Part shown: positions 1 through 7,224 of the stretch, piece after piece
Layout: the number at the start of each line of letters is the position of its first letter
Position numbering within the stretch: position 1 is the first letter of the stretch
Assembly (NCBI GenBank): GCA_030530785.1
Contig: JAUMUJ010000003.1
Location: forward strand, 18,721-63,887
Direction: 5' to 3'
Source of the DNA: Moraxella sp.
GTDB taxonomy: Bacteria > Pseudomonadota > Gammaproteobacteria > Pseudomonadales > Moraxellaceae
Length of the DNA stretch: 45,167 nucleotides
Program-made: the position numbers and the translations under genes
Notes under the pieces: model-generated
Seen by the model: only the letters and a program-made list of their open reading frames with translations
Databases searched by the model: none
Told to the model about the DNA's origin: nothing

Positions 1-39
1 ACACCCAAAACAAAGCCGCAAATTTAAAACCAAAAACAA

Positions 40-633
40 ATGCAAAACAAAACCCAGGGGGGGGGGGGGTTAAATCTGGTTAATTTGGGAGACATTTGTC
101 AATCATATATCGGACTAACTTATAAACCTGAACATATAAATGATAATGGCATTCTCGTGCTACGCTCATCAAATATTAAAAATGGAAAATTAGATTTTAA
201 TGACCAAGTACGAGTAAAGCTAAATATTAACGACAAGTATTTTGTTAAAAATAAAGATGTTTTAATTTGCGTTAGAAATGGAAGCAAAAAATTATTAGGT
301 AAATCTGCTTATTTAGATAACCTAAATGAACCGATGACATTTGGGGCATTTATGGCAATTTGTCGTAGTGATAAATTTAGCAAATGGATTTACCTATGGA
401 CACAAAGCAAACACTATGCAGAACAAATAGAAAAAATATCATCAACTGTTTCTATTAACCAATTAACTCAAAAAACCTTATTATCATTTAAAATACCAGT
501 CTTACAGTCATATGATGAAATGAAAAAAATAATCGCAAAAGCCGAACTCTACGAACAAAAAATTGAAATTCATACAAAAGTTATAAATGAAAGCCAAAGA
601 AAGAAAGAGGCAATATTAGCAAAATACCTATAA
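40..633 (+). CDS. hsdS: Type I restriction specificity subunit, TRD2 part (phase-variable, 5' part outside window)
   Basis: This is the C-terminal half of a type I restriction-modification specificity subunit, which selects the DNA sequence methylated and cut by the HsdMRS complex. The stretch from LVNLGDI through GLTYKP, VLRSSNI, RNGS and TFGAF is a typical target recognition domain, followed by the helical conserved spacer that ends in KEAILAKYL. A run of 13 G (57-69) lies directly in front of it. In this frame a TAA sits at 25-27, so only the ATG at 40 could start this reading. Both other frames are open from the window edge to the tract. Loss of one G would join frame 3, and gain of one G would join frame 2, to the domain. 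The gene is therefore probably a full-length hsdS in an OFF or truncated state. The true upstream frame cannot be decided here. Confidence 0.8.
   Translation: MQNKTQGGGGLNLVNLGDICQSYIGLTYKPEHINDNGILVLRSSNIKNGKLDFNDQVRVKLNINDKYFVKNKDVLICVRNGSKKLLGKSAYLDNLNEPMTFGAFMAICRSDKFSKWIYLWTQSKHYAEQIEKISSTVSINQLTQKTLLSFKIPVLQSYDEMKKIIAKAELYEQKIEIHTKVINESQRKKEAILAKYL
57..69 (+). repeat. Poly-G tract of 13, phase-variation switch in hsdS
   Basis: Thirteen consecutive G residues lie inside the hsdS reading frame, between the two target recognition halves. Mononucleotide G tracts of this length are established slipped-strand switches in Moraxella and Neisseria contingency genes. A second run of nine G (644-652) lies just after the hsdS stop codon and is non-coding. 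Confidence 0.8.
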
Positions 634-659
634 AGACAAAAATGGGGGGGGGTAGCCAC

Positions 660-1472
660 CTACCCCACCACCCCACGCCACACCATCTGACCCCCCACCA
701 CCAACAGCAAACACCCAAACGCCCGTTTCAACATCTGAGCGGGCAAAACATGGCTTAATTTTGCCCCCACTTTTGCCATGATAAAGCTGACAATGCTGAT
801 ACTGACAAATGCCCCGATATGCACAAAACCCACCGTTCCTGCCACATCAAGCTCGCCAACAGCCGATTGCCCGAACCACATAAAGCCCAACGCCCCCGCA
901 ATGGCAATGGGCAGACCGCACGCCGAACTTGTGCCGACCGCCTGTTTCATCGGCACGCCACTCCCTGACAGATACGGCACGGTCAAGCTCCCCCCACCAA
1001 TCCCAAAAATCGCCGACATCAGCCCAATCACAACGCCTGCCATGCTTTGGACATGGTCTTTGGGCAAAGGTTTGTTTGGGTTTTCTTTATTGGGGAAAAA
1101 CAGCATTTTTATCGCCATCAACACCGCCCCACCACCGATAATCGCCTGCAATGCCTTGCCATCTATCATGGTTGCCACCCACGCCCCGACCAGCGAGCCT
1201 AGCACCAACCCCTTTGCCATGTTTTTAAAAATATCCCAACGCACACCCCCACGCTGATGATGAGCTGACATGGAGCTGATGGACGTTAAAATAATGGTCG
1301 CCAATGCCGTCCCCACCGCCACATGAGCCACGACATCGGCAGGCATACCATAAGCGGTCAAAATCCATACCAACGCAGGTACGATAATCAGCCCACCACC
1401 CACGCCAAATAGCCCTGCACACACCCCCGCAAACGCTCCTGCCGCCACAAACCACAGATACATCTGATACAT
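660..1472 (-). CDS. Sulfite exporter TauE/SafE family membrane protein
   Basis: This is an integral inner-membrane protein of the TauE/SafE (DUF81) family, whose members export or import small sulfur-containing or organic anions; its substrate is unknown. Two halves each begin with a glycine-rich motif after a hydrophobic segment (GLFGVGGGLIIVP near the N terminus and AIFGIGGGSLTVP in the second half), the internal duplication typical of the family. About eight hydrophobic segments are visible. The frame is open further upstream, but the ATG at 1472 has a GTGGA ribosome-binding sequence at good spacing and leaves about 270 residues, the usual family length. The gene is convergent with hsdS and divergent from birA. 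Confidence 0.85.
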   Translation of the reverse strand: MYQMYLWFVAAGAFAGVCAGLFGVGGGLIIVPALVWILTAYGMPADVVAHVAVGTALATIILTSISSMSAHHQRGGVRWDIFKNMAKGLVLGSLVGAWVATMIDGKALQAIIGGGAVLMAIKMLFFPNKENPNKPLPKDHVQSMAGVVIGLMSAIFGIGGGSLTVPYLSGSGVPMKQAVGTSSACGLPIAIAGALGFMWFGQSAVGELDVAGTVGFVHIGAFVSISIVSFIMAKVGAKLSHVLPAQMLKRAFGCLLLVVGGQMVWRGVVG

Positions 1473-1544
1473 TTTACATTTTCCACTTAAAATTATGTTA
1501 TTATAGCCCATTTTTATCCGTTTTTAAAAACCCAAAACCACCCC

Positions 1545-2405
1545 ATGTCAGATTTTTTGACCGCCACTGCTCACACCCATTTTGATACCATTGACAGCAC
1601 GAACACCCAGCTTATCCGTGCCATCGCAGACGGCACGTACCCCCATACCACCCCCCACCTATACACAGCAAGCCACCAGACAGCAGGGCGTGGACAGCAT
1701 GGGCGGACGTGGGTGAGTGGTGTGGACAATGTTTTTTTGAGCTTATATGTTCCCATTGGACATGGGGTGTATGAGCCACACGCACTGTCAGGAATGCTTT
1801 CACTGACGGTCGGATATGAGCTTGCCAATTTGCCCATCATGCAAACCATCAACGCCCACCGCCAAACGGACAATCTGCCCCCCATTGGCGTAAAATGGGC
1901 AAATGACGTGGGAGTTTATGATGATAAAGCAGGATTTTTTAAAAAATTGGCGGGTATTTTAATTGAGCCTGTTTTTAAAACATTGGATAAAAATACCCCA
2001 GATAAAAATACATTGGTGGGCATGGTCATCGGCGTGGGCTTAAATGTCGGTCATTCGCCTGTGATAAAAGACGGTCTATACCAAACAACCTGTTTAAAAG
2101 AATTATCTGATATAAAAACAACCGCCCAAGATTTATATATCCCGATGGCAAATGCGATATTTCAAGCAGTGCAAACTTGTAATCATTTAAAAAATGAAAT
2201 AAATATCAGGCAATTTATTATTGATTTTAATAAAAATCATATATTGCAAGGTAAAAACATTCATATTTTTATACAAAATAACATGACCGATGTTTATGCT
2301 AAGGGTAAATGTCTTGGCATTGGCAATCAAGGCGAATTGTTATTAAATGATAATGGCGATATTCAGCCGATATTTGCAGGTATGGCAAAAATCATTTCGC
2401 ATTAA
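1545..2405 (+). CDS. birA: Biotin--[acetyl-CoA-carboxylase] ligase
   Basis: Biotin protein ligase activates biotin with ATP to biotinyl-AMP and transfers it to the biotin carboxyl carrier protein of acetyl-CoA carboxylase. The protein shows the substrate-binding signature STNTQ near the N terminus, the GRGQHGRTW loop that holds biotinyl-AMP, KWANDV, and KLAGILIE. It has no N-terminal helix-turn-helix domain, so it is the monofunctional class and not a repressor of the bio operon. coaX follows after a 12-base gap, an arrangement common in gamma-proteobacteria, and the two are probably cotranscribed. Toward the C terminus the coding sequence becomes noticeably more AT-rich. Confidence 0.93.
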   Translation: MSDFLTATAHTHFDTIDSTNTQLIRAIADGTYPHTTPHLYTASHQTAGRGQHGRTWVSGVDNVFLSLYVPIGHGVYEPHALSGMLSLTVGYELANLPIMQTINAHRQTDNLPPIGVKWANDVGVYDDKAGFFKKLAGILIEPVFKTLDKNTPDKNTLVGMVIGVGLNVGHSPVIKDGLYQTTCLKELSDIKTTAQDLYIPMANAIFQAVQTCNHLKNEINIRQFIIDFNKNHILQGKNIHIFIQNNMTDVYAKGKCLGIGNQGELLLNDNGDIQPIFAGMAKIISH

Positions 2406-2417
2406 AAGGCAAAAATC

Positions 2418-3140
2418 ATGAAAAAACTTTGGTTGGATTTGGGCAATACCCGCCTAAAATATTGGATTGTGGATAACGACACGATTATCGCCCATGACGC
2501 AAAAGAACACCTAAAAGCCCCCAATGAACTGCTACTTGGACTGCTTGGCACGCTCGCAAGCTTTGAGCCTGAATTTGTGGGGATTTCTAGTGTACTTGGT
2601 GATAAGATTAACAGTGCAATCAGTCAAACCCTACAAGACTTTAACGTATCTTTTGAATTTGCCACCGTCAATGCCAATCACGCACTATTATCAAGCCATT
2701 ACGACCCCAAAGAGCTTGGCGTGGACAGATGGCTACAAATGCTGGGCGTGGTAGATAGCACCAAAAAACAATGCGTGGTGGGCTGTGGCACGGCTTTGAC
2801 GATTGATTTGATAGAACATGGCACGCATTTGGGCGGATATATCCTGCCCAACGTCTATATGCAACGCCACGCCCTATATGCAGGCACTCAGCAGATTGCG
2901 GTCAAGGCGGGACGGTTTGACAGCACCGAGCTTGGACGGACGACCTTTGATGCGGTCAATCACGGCGTGCTGTTTGGCGTGGTGGGGGCGGTGCGTGCGG
3001 TGCGTGCGGATTATCCTGATTTTGAGATGACGCTAACAGGAGGCGGGGCGGACATGATAAATGCACAGTTTGATGATGCTTTGGCGGTGGAAAAGGAGCT
3101 TTTACTTGGTGGGCTTAGACGGTATTTTATTTATCATTAA
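2418..3140 (+). CDS. coaX: Type III pantothenate kinase
   Basis: CoaX phosphorylates pantothenate with ATP, the first committed step of coenzyme A synthesis. Visible family motifs are the N-terminal phosphate-binding DLGNTRLKYW, GVDRW, the central VGCGTALTIDLI, and GGYILPN, followed by the C-terminal TLTGGGA phosphate-binding segment. The length of 240 residues is normal for the type III family, which is unrelated to CoaA. It follows birA closely. Confidence 0.93.
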   Translation: MKKLWLDLGNTRLKYWIVDNDTIIAHDAKEHLKAPNELLLGLLGTLASFEPEFVGISSVLGDKINSAISQTLQDFNVSFEFATVNANHALLSSHYDPKELGVDRWLQMLGVVDSTKKQCVVGCGTALTIDLIEHGTHLGGYILPNVYMQRHALYAGTQQIAVKAGRFDSTELGRTTFDAVNHGVLFGVVGAVRAVRADYPDFEMTLTGGGADMINAQFDDALAVEKELLLGGLRRYFIYH

Positions 3141-3189
3141 AATTAAGGGTGATTTTTTATGATAAATCGCCCATTGATGGAGCATAACC

Positions 3190-3639
3190 ATGTGTTACGA
3201 ACTTATCATCAGCACCAATTATGAAAATGATTTAAAAGCATTTAACCAACATCATCTTTTGTATTTTGAAAAATTAGAAAAACAGGATTATTGTCATAAC
3301 TTACATTATCCGCATCAATACCGTATCGCCACCATGCGTCCTGATTGTTGTAGCTGTTCTGTTCGTATTTTTGGCGATGACATGGCGGGCAGTTTTGAAT
3401 ATCAATTTGTGCCGTTTCAAGATTGGTGCGAAACATTAGATGAAAGTTTTGACAATGTCGTTTATTTATTTGATGTCATTTCAAATTTGGTGAATCAAGG
3501 TCATGATGTGGATAGTTTCGTGGCGTGGAATGGTAATGAAAATAATAAGCCAATTAAAATAATGAATATCAATACCAATGACATCATCAAAGAACATTTT
3601 GCATTTTTTGAAAATGTTTATTTTTATTATGAAAAATAA
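3190..3639 (+). CDS. Hypothetical protein, paralogue of the gene at 17106
   Basis: I do not recognise a named family. The 149-residue protein begins MCYELIISTNY, contains a cysteine cluster CCSC before VRIF, and ends with a segment VNQGHDVDSFV. The gene at 17106-17561 has the same layout (MCFEVILSTNY, NCGCNFRIY, VNQGYHLDSYV) and is a clear paralogue. There is no signal peptide or membrane segment, so the protein is probably cytoplasmic. It lies alone between coaX and a degraded toxin/IS region. Acidic, aromatic-rich small proteins next to toxin debris are often immunity proteins, but nothing in the sequence proves that role. Confidence 0.7.
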   Translation: MCYELIISTNYENDLKAFNQHHLLYFEKLEKQDYCHNLHYPHQYRIATMRPDCCSCSVRIFGDDMAGSFEYQFVPFQDWCETLDESFDNVVYLFDVISNLVNQGHDVDSFVAWNGNENNKPIKIMNINTNDIIKEHFAFFENVYFYYEK

Positions 3640-3693
3640 ACTTTCAAGCAATTCTGAGATGTGCAATATTTTTAAAATCATCTTATATCCTAG

Positions 3694-3801
3694 ATTTATC
3701 TCTTAAAGACAGGCAATAAACTTTTGTCAGAAAATAACTCTTGGCAAATTATTCAGTCGGTTCAAATCAGTCAAGAGCCAATCACAGAACATACCACTTA
3801 A
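3694..3801 (+). pseudogene. Possible Hint-domain remnant of a polymorphic toxin
   Basis: This 36-codon open stretch without a start codon reads like coding sequence: KTGNKLLSENNSWQIIQSV, followed by a segment ending in QEPITEH. The pattern of a GxKLL turn, a W-x-x-V/I-Q-S-V strand and an EP[LI]T segment resembles the end of Hint (intein-like) modules in large secreted toxins, where it is usually followed by AYNLTV. Here it stops instead. It sits 25 bases before the IS630 left end. This is inference from a short sequence. Confidence 0.35.
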
Positions 3802-3826
3802 CAATACTTTCTTTATTATTATACTA

Positions 3827-4760
3827 AATTCACCCCAAAACCCTACAACTCTATGCTATCATATCTCCATTATGGCATATTCATTAGAACTCAAACAAAA
3901 GGCATTAGTCTACTTAGACCAATGTGGCAACATTAGTGCAGTTTGTACTGCCTATGATATTTCAAGAAGCACCTTGTATGCTTGGATTAAAAAACAAGAA
4001 CAAGGAGATTTGTCTTGTCAAAGTGGTGGCAGTCGTGGTTTTAAGGTGGATAGAGATAAGCTTAAAACCTATGTAGAGCAAAATCCTGACGCTTACTTGC
4101 ACGAAATTGCCAAAGTGTTTGATTGTGGCACAAGCACCATCTTTTACGCCTTGCAATCTCTTGGTATCACACATAAAAAAAGACCACAACCTACTTTGAA
4201 CAAGACCCAAACAAGGTCAAAGACTACCAAGACAGATTAAATGGGTTACAAAGCACCCAAGACTGCGAGCTTATCTATATAGATGAGACAGGCATTGACA
4301 CTTATCTACACCGTGCTTATGCAAGAAGTTTAAAAGGTCAAAAAGTCTATGATAAGGTCAGTGGTAAATACTATCAACGAGTATCTTTGGTGGCAGGACA
4401 AATAGGCAACAAAGCCAAACACTTGATTGCACCACTTCTTTAATAACAATACAATGACAAGCAGTCTATTTGAAACTTGGTTTGAACAAATGCTACTGCC
4501 TTGTCTTGATAATCACACCAAACAAACAGGTAGATCTTGCATTGTTATCCTGGATAATGCAAGGTTTCACAGAATGAAACACTTGCAAGAGATTATCAAT
4601 AACACAACATACAACCACATTATCCTACCACTACCACCTTACTCACCTGAACTAAATCCCATAGAACACACTTGGGCAACCATTAAGAAATGGCTGAGAA
4701 GTCATTTGTCAAAGTTTGATAGTGTGGAAGATGGGTTGGTGTATTATTTTGGGGTGAATT
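3827..4760 (+). mobile_element. IS630-family insertion sequence, about 0.93 kb
   Basis: Perfect 14-base terminal inverted repeats bound the element: aattcaccccaaaa at 3827-3840 and its reverse complement at 4747-4760. Between them is a broken DDE transposase of the IS630/Tc1-mariner type. A TA dinucleotide lies directly before the left repeat, as expected for this family. The right flank starts GATTATA rather than TA, so the target duplication is not clean. The stop codon of the transposase overlaps the right repeat. Coding-like debris lies on both sides. Confidence 0.85.
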
Positions 4761-4762
4761 GA
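3872..4762 (+). pseudogene. IS630-family transposase, frameshifted
   Basis: The first part (3872-4240) encodes an N-terminal helix-turn-helix (SRSTLYAWIKKQ). The catalytic part starts in the -1 frame after a seven-A run at 4175-4181 and contains the first catalytic aspartate in IYIDETG. Such a -1 slip on an A tract is a known way for IS630 members to make the full transposase. A second frame change near 4440, after HLIAPLL, returns to the first frame for VILDNARFH and SPELNPIEH, which hold the other catalytic D and E. That second break lies in a ctt-ctt-taa context, is not a typical slippery site, and probably inactivates the gene. All three DDE residues are present. Confidence 0.75.
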
Positions 4763-4919
4763 TTATATAAATAGCGGGAAGTATGAGACTTGGTGTATAA
4801 CAACCGATGAAGCTATTAAGAAAAGATGAGAGGCTTACCTTAAATACAGTTCAAATTGGGCTTCTGGTAGCTTTAAGGTTGTATACAATAAATTTACCCC
4901 AAGAGCAAAAAGAAAATAA
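4761..4919 (+). pseudogene. C-terminal gene remnant with one in-frame stop, right of the IS
   Basis: Directly after the IS630 right end one frame reads SGKYETWCITTDEAIKKR, a TGA at 4827-4829, then EAYLKYSSNWASGSFKVV and a basic end before TAA at 4917. The composition is that of real protein, with two Trp and balanced charge, and a single stop interrupts it. With the Hint-like scrap on the other side of the IS, it may be the toxic C-terminal end of a polymorphic toxin. I do not recognise the domain. Confidence 0.35.
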
Positions 4920-5025
4920 TTAGTGATGATAAAGTTAGACGAGACATACCAGATTATACCGTATAATGCAAAAAATCAGTTGTTTTTATTTGCAAAGCAA
5001 TAAGATGAAAAGCATATAAATTGCC

Positions 5026-6612
5026 TTATAATTTAATCTCCCCCCACCCAATTCCAAACTTTGCCAAATATTTTCTTAACCTATCAGTGTCATTACCACT
5101 TGCTTTATCAAGCCGTGAATGGTTAAATAACGCCCGTCCTGCACTTGCCATTGTGGGGTGGGTTTGGCAAAGTTTAATGACAGAGAGCAATTGCATTTTA
5201 TCAAACTCATCAATGTCTTGGGTATGGATTTTGGCATATAGAGCAGAACTGATGTTACCATGTTTATCCGTGTTCGTCTCATCGGTCTCCCACAGTTCGT
5301 CCAATCGCCCAATCTCATCAACAACCAGTTTTTCATCAATAATCCCATTGCCCGCAAGCGTGGCAAGGCGTAAAATACTCGCCGACAAATCCCGAAAATT
5401 ACCCGACCACACCGCACGAGAACTCATCGCATACGCCAAATACCGCTCGTAGGCACTGGGGCGAAACCGCACCGCACGCCCAAGCTCTTGGGATACCGCC
5501 ACAAGCTGATAAGCGATGTTGGGAGCGATGTCTTCACGGCGGTCAGCCAAAGCGGGCAGAGTGTATTGCCACACATTGATACGAGCATACAAATCTTCAC
5601 GGAACGTCCCTGCCCGTACGCACGCTTTTAAATCCTTATTTGTCCCTGCAATGAGCCAAAAATCACTGTGTACAAGCGTATCCGACCCCATCGGATAAAA
5701 CGCCTTGTCTTCTAAGGCGGTCAAGAGCATTGCCTGTTCGTCCGCTCCAAGCTCGCCAATCTCGTCCAAAAACAGCACGCCCTTATGAGCGGTTAAAAGA
5801 TAGCCATCTCGTGCCGTCATCGCCCCTGTGAACGCCCCTTTTTTATGCCCAAACAGTGCCGAATATGCCATATCGCCCCGCAACGTAGCACAGTTTACGT
5901 CCACAAACCACCCAGAGACGAGATGACGAGATTTTTTCAGCTCAAAAATCCGCCTTGCCAGCCGAGATTTGCCCGCCCCTGTCGCCCCCATGATGAGCAT
6001 GGGCGAATTTGAGCCGAGTGCGACCTGCTCTATCTGCCTGATAAGGCGGTTAAAGGCGGGATTTTTAGTTTCTATGCCTGTTTTTAAAAATTTGACCGCA
6101 TCGCTTTTGACCTTATCCAAGCGACTGGCAAGAGCATCATAGCGAGCCAAATCAAGGTCTATCACTTCCACACCGCAATCTGTCGTGTCGCCTTTTGGTG
6201 GGGCGGTTTGTAAAATGGTGCTGGGAATCTGTCTGCTTTCTACGAGCAAAAACAGACAAATCTGAGCCACGTGCGTGCCTGTGGTGATGTGGGTAAGATA
6301 ATTTTCTTTTTCAATATCAAAAAGATAGCTGTCCGCCCATTCGGCAAGTTTATCATACACCTCCCCAAAATCCCAAGGATTGGCAAGGGGCATATGGATA
6401 AGATTGACTGTGATGTCGGGGCGTATTTCCTTAATGTCTGCCACGACTTGCAGGGCGAGCCGTTCGTATTGTGGGGCGATAAACATCTCCACACGGTCAA
6501 ACGCCATCACCTTATGGACATTGACATTGGGTCGCCATTTGGCGTGCCGTCTTTGGCTAAATCCATCATCTAATACCGTGCCAAGAAAGCCTATCATCAC
6601 TGATTTTTTCAT
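5026..6612 (-). CDS. rtcR: RtcR, sigma-54-dependent activator of RNA repair genes
   Basis: This 528-residue protein matches RtcR. An N-terminal CARF-like (CRISPR-associated Rossmann fold) sensor occupies roughly residues 1-180. It is followed by an AAA+ sigma-54 interaction domain with Walker A GATGAGKS (209-216), GAFTGA (259-264) for contact with sigma-54, and Walker B VLFLDE (279-284). A C-terminal DNA-binding region ends the protein. RtcR normally activates rtcBA, with its CARF domain keeping it inactive until an RNA-derived ligand binds. Here no rtcA or rtcB is present. The gene is transcribed divergently from a kinase-ligase/phosphoesterase operon that has a good sigma-54 promoter, so that operon is the likely target. 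All motifs needed for activity are intact. Confidence 0.93.
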   Translation of the reverse strand: MKKSVMIGFLGTVLDDGFSQRRHAKWRPNVNVHKVMAFDRVEMFIAPQYERLALQVVADIKEIRPDITVNLIHMPLANPWDFGEVYDKLAEWADSYLFDIEKENYLTHITTGTHVAQICLFLLVESRQIPSTILQTAPPKGDTTDCGVEVIDLDLARYDALASRLDKVKSDAVKFLKTGIETKNPAFNRLIRQIEQVALGSNSPMLIMGATGAGKSRLARRIFELKKSRHLVSGWFVDVNCATLRGDMAYSALFGHKKGAFTGAMTARDGYLLTAHKGVLFLDEIGELGADEQAMLLTALEDKAFYPMGSDTLVHSDFWLIAGTNKDLKACVRAGTFREDLYARINVWQYTLPALADRREDIAPNIAYQLVAVSQELGRAVRFRPSAYERYLAYAMSSRAVWSGNFRDLSASILRLATLAGNGIIDEKLVVDEIGRLDELWETDETNTDKHGNISSALYAKIHTQDIDEFDKMQLLSVIKLCQTHPTMASAGRALFNHSRLDKASGNDTDRLRKYLAKFGIGWGEIKL

Positions 6613-6650
6613 GGATAATCTTCCAAATCTTCGTCAAATTCACACACACA

Positions 6651-6789
6651 TTAAGCTATGGTTTCATTCATCTCTTCAATGGTTGCCCCCTTGTTCGGCG
6701 GTTAAAATACCAAAAACATCATCAAATCGCCCTTTGGTCGTGGGCGAATTGTGAATTGGTATGTCGGTTTGCAAAAAGTCTGCATTCAT
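6651..6789 (-). pseudogene. Frameshifted AbrB/MazE-type antitoxin remnant
   Basis: From the ATG at 6789 the frame reads MNADFLQTDIPIH, then KGRFDDVFGILTAEQGG and a premature stop. Removing one base from the five-C run at 6686-6690 restores QGATIEEMNETIA followed by TAA at 6651-6653. The tail FGIL-x(3)-G-x-x-[IL]-EEM-x-E-x-I is typical of the C terminus of AbrB/MazE-like antitoxins. No toxin gene follows; rtcR begins 38 bases later. The gene is probably a dead toxin-antitoxin scrap. A sequencing error in the C run cannot be excluded. Confidence 0.45.
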
Positions 6790-6801
6790 TTTTTAAATTT
6801 T

Positions 6802-6839
6802 CCTATAATTTTAGATAGAAATCTATCTTTTATTATAGG
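6802..6839. promoter_or_regulatory. 38-base palindrome, candidate RtcR upstream activating site
   Basis: The arms cctataat (6802-6809) and attatagg (6832-6839) are perfect inverted repeats, and an inner pair agatag/ctatct (6813-6818, 6823-6828) continues the symmetry. The centre is about 150 bases before the predicted start of the operon, the usual distance for an enhancer bound by a sigma-54 activator. It also lies just upstream of the dead antitoxin start, so an old antitoxin operator is the alternative. Confidence 0.45.
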
Positions 6840-6905
6840 TTTTTACAAGAATATTGACAAGGTGATTTTTGTTTTTAACTAATTTAAAAATTTTAATTTA
6901 TTAAA

Positions 6906-6918
6906 AATCAATCAGTTA
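6906..6918 (+). promoter_or_regulatory. IHF binding site, perfect consensus match
   Basis: AATCAATCAGTTA fits WATCAANNNNTTR at every fixed position. It lies between the palindrome and the -24 element, where IHF bends DNA to bring a sigma-54 activator to the promoter. The surroundings are very AT-rich, which raises the chance of a random match. Confidence 0.55.
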
Positions 6919-6946
6919 AATACTATTTTTGGCAAATTTTACCAAT

Positions 6947-6963
6947 TTGGCACGACATTTGGA
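6947..6963 (+). promoter_or_regulatory. Sigma-54 (-24/-12) promoter of the RNA repair operon
   Basis: TTGGCACGACATTTGGA matches the YTGGCACG-N4-TTGCW consensus with one mismatch, GG instead of GC in the -12 element. The -24 GG is at 6949-6950 and the -12 pair at 6961-6962, which puts the transcript start near 6974, almost exactly at the 5' end of the tRNA-like RNA. The divergent rtcR gene encodes the matching type of activator. Confidence 0.75.
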
Positions 6964-6976
6964 TAATCAAAAGCAT

Positions 6977-7206
6977 GGGCACGCTGACACAAACGGAGCG
7001 TCATCGCCAAAAAGGTGTACTTATGGGCGACAGCGTAAAAGCTGATACCATAGGCAAGCAGGTTATTTAGCACGGTTACGGATTGCAGGTGCTGGCTGGG
7101 GTAAGCAGTCAAACACTGGCGCACTTTTTCCAATAAATGACTTGGCTGTGCGACTAAAAACGACAGTTATGGTATTTTGCGGGTTCAAATCCCGTCGTGT
7201 CCACCA
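6977..7206 (+). ncRNA. tRNA-like leader RNA with a large insertion, ending in CCA
   Basis: The 3' end is textbook tRNA: a T-arm with stem gcggg/cccgt (7179-7183, 7191-7195) around loop ttcaaat, then acceptor strand cgtgtcc (7196-7202), discriminator A and CCA (7204-7206). The 5' end gggcacg (6977-6983) pairs with that acceptor strand over 7 bases with one G-U. Canonical spacing follows: two linker bases, a D-like arm gac/gtc (6986-6988, 7000-7002) with GG in its loop, one base (A7003), and a five-pair stem tcgcc/ggcga (7004-7008, 7026-7030). The anticodon-position loop is 17 rather than 7 bases, and about 148 bases (7031-7178) replace the variable loop. That insert can form hairpins at 7031-7044, 7069-7093, 7106-7118 and 7120-7152. 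It is not a normal tRNA. An integration-site scrap of a tRNA 3' end is the main alternative. Confidence 0.55.
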
Positions 7207-7224
7207 AATTTTTAGGAGAGTACA

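Noticed and set aside
644-652. Second G run as a phase-variation site
   Set aside because: It lies after the hsdS stop codon and outside the TauE frame, so a length change would not alter a protein.
778-1257. Plus-strand frame opposite the TauE gene
   Set aside because: The membrane protein on the minus strand is clearly the real gene; the Pro/Thr-rich reading is its mirror.
6939-7133. Minus-strand open frame of 64 codons across the leader RNA
   Set aside because: It overlaps the sigma-54 promoter and the tRNA-like RNA, has no ribosome-binding site, and resembles nothing. The RNA structure explains the sequence better.
6977-7206. tmRNA or ordinary tRNA gene with intron
   Set aside because: It is too short and lacks a tag reading frame for tmRNA, and no standard seven-base anticodon loop exists. 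The insert lies at the variable-loop position and not in the anticodon loop.
7179-7206. Integration attachment site made of a tRNA 3' end
   Set aside because: The paired 5' acceptor strand and the D-like arm at canonical spacing argue for a folded RNA, and no integrase gene is seen. It remains the main alternative and is noted as such.
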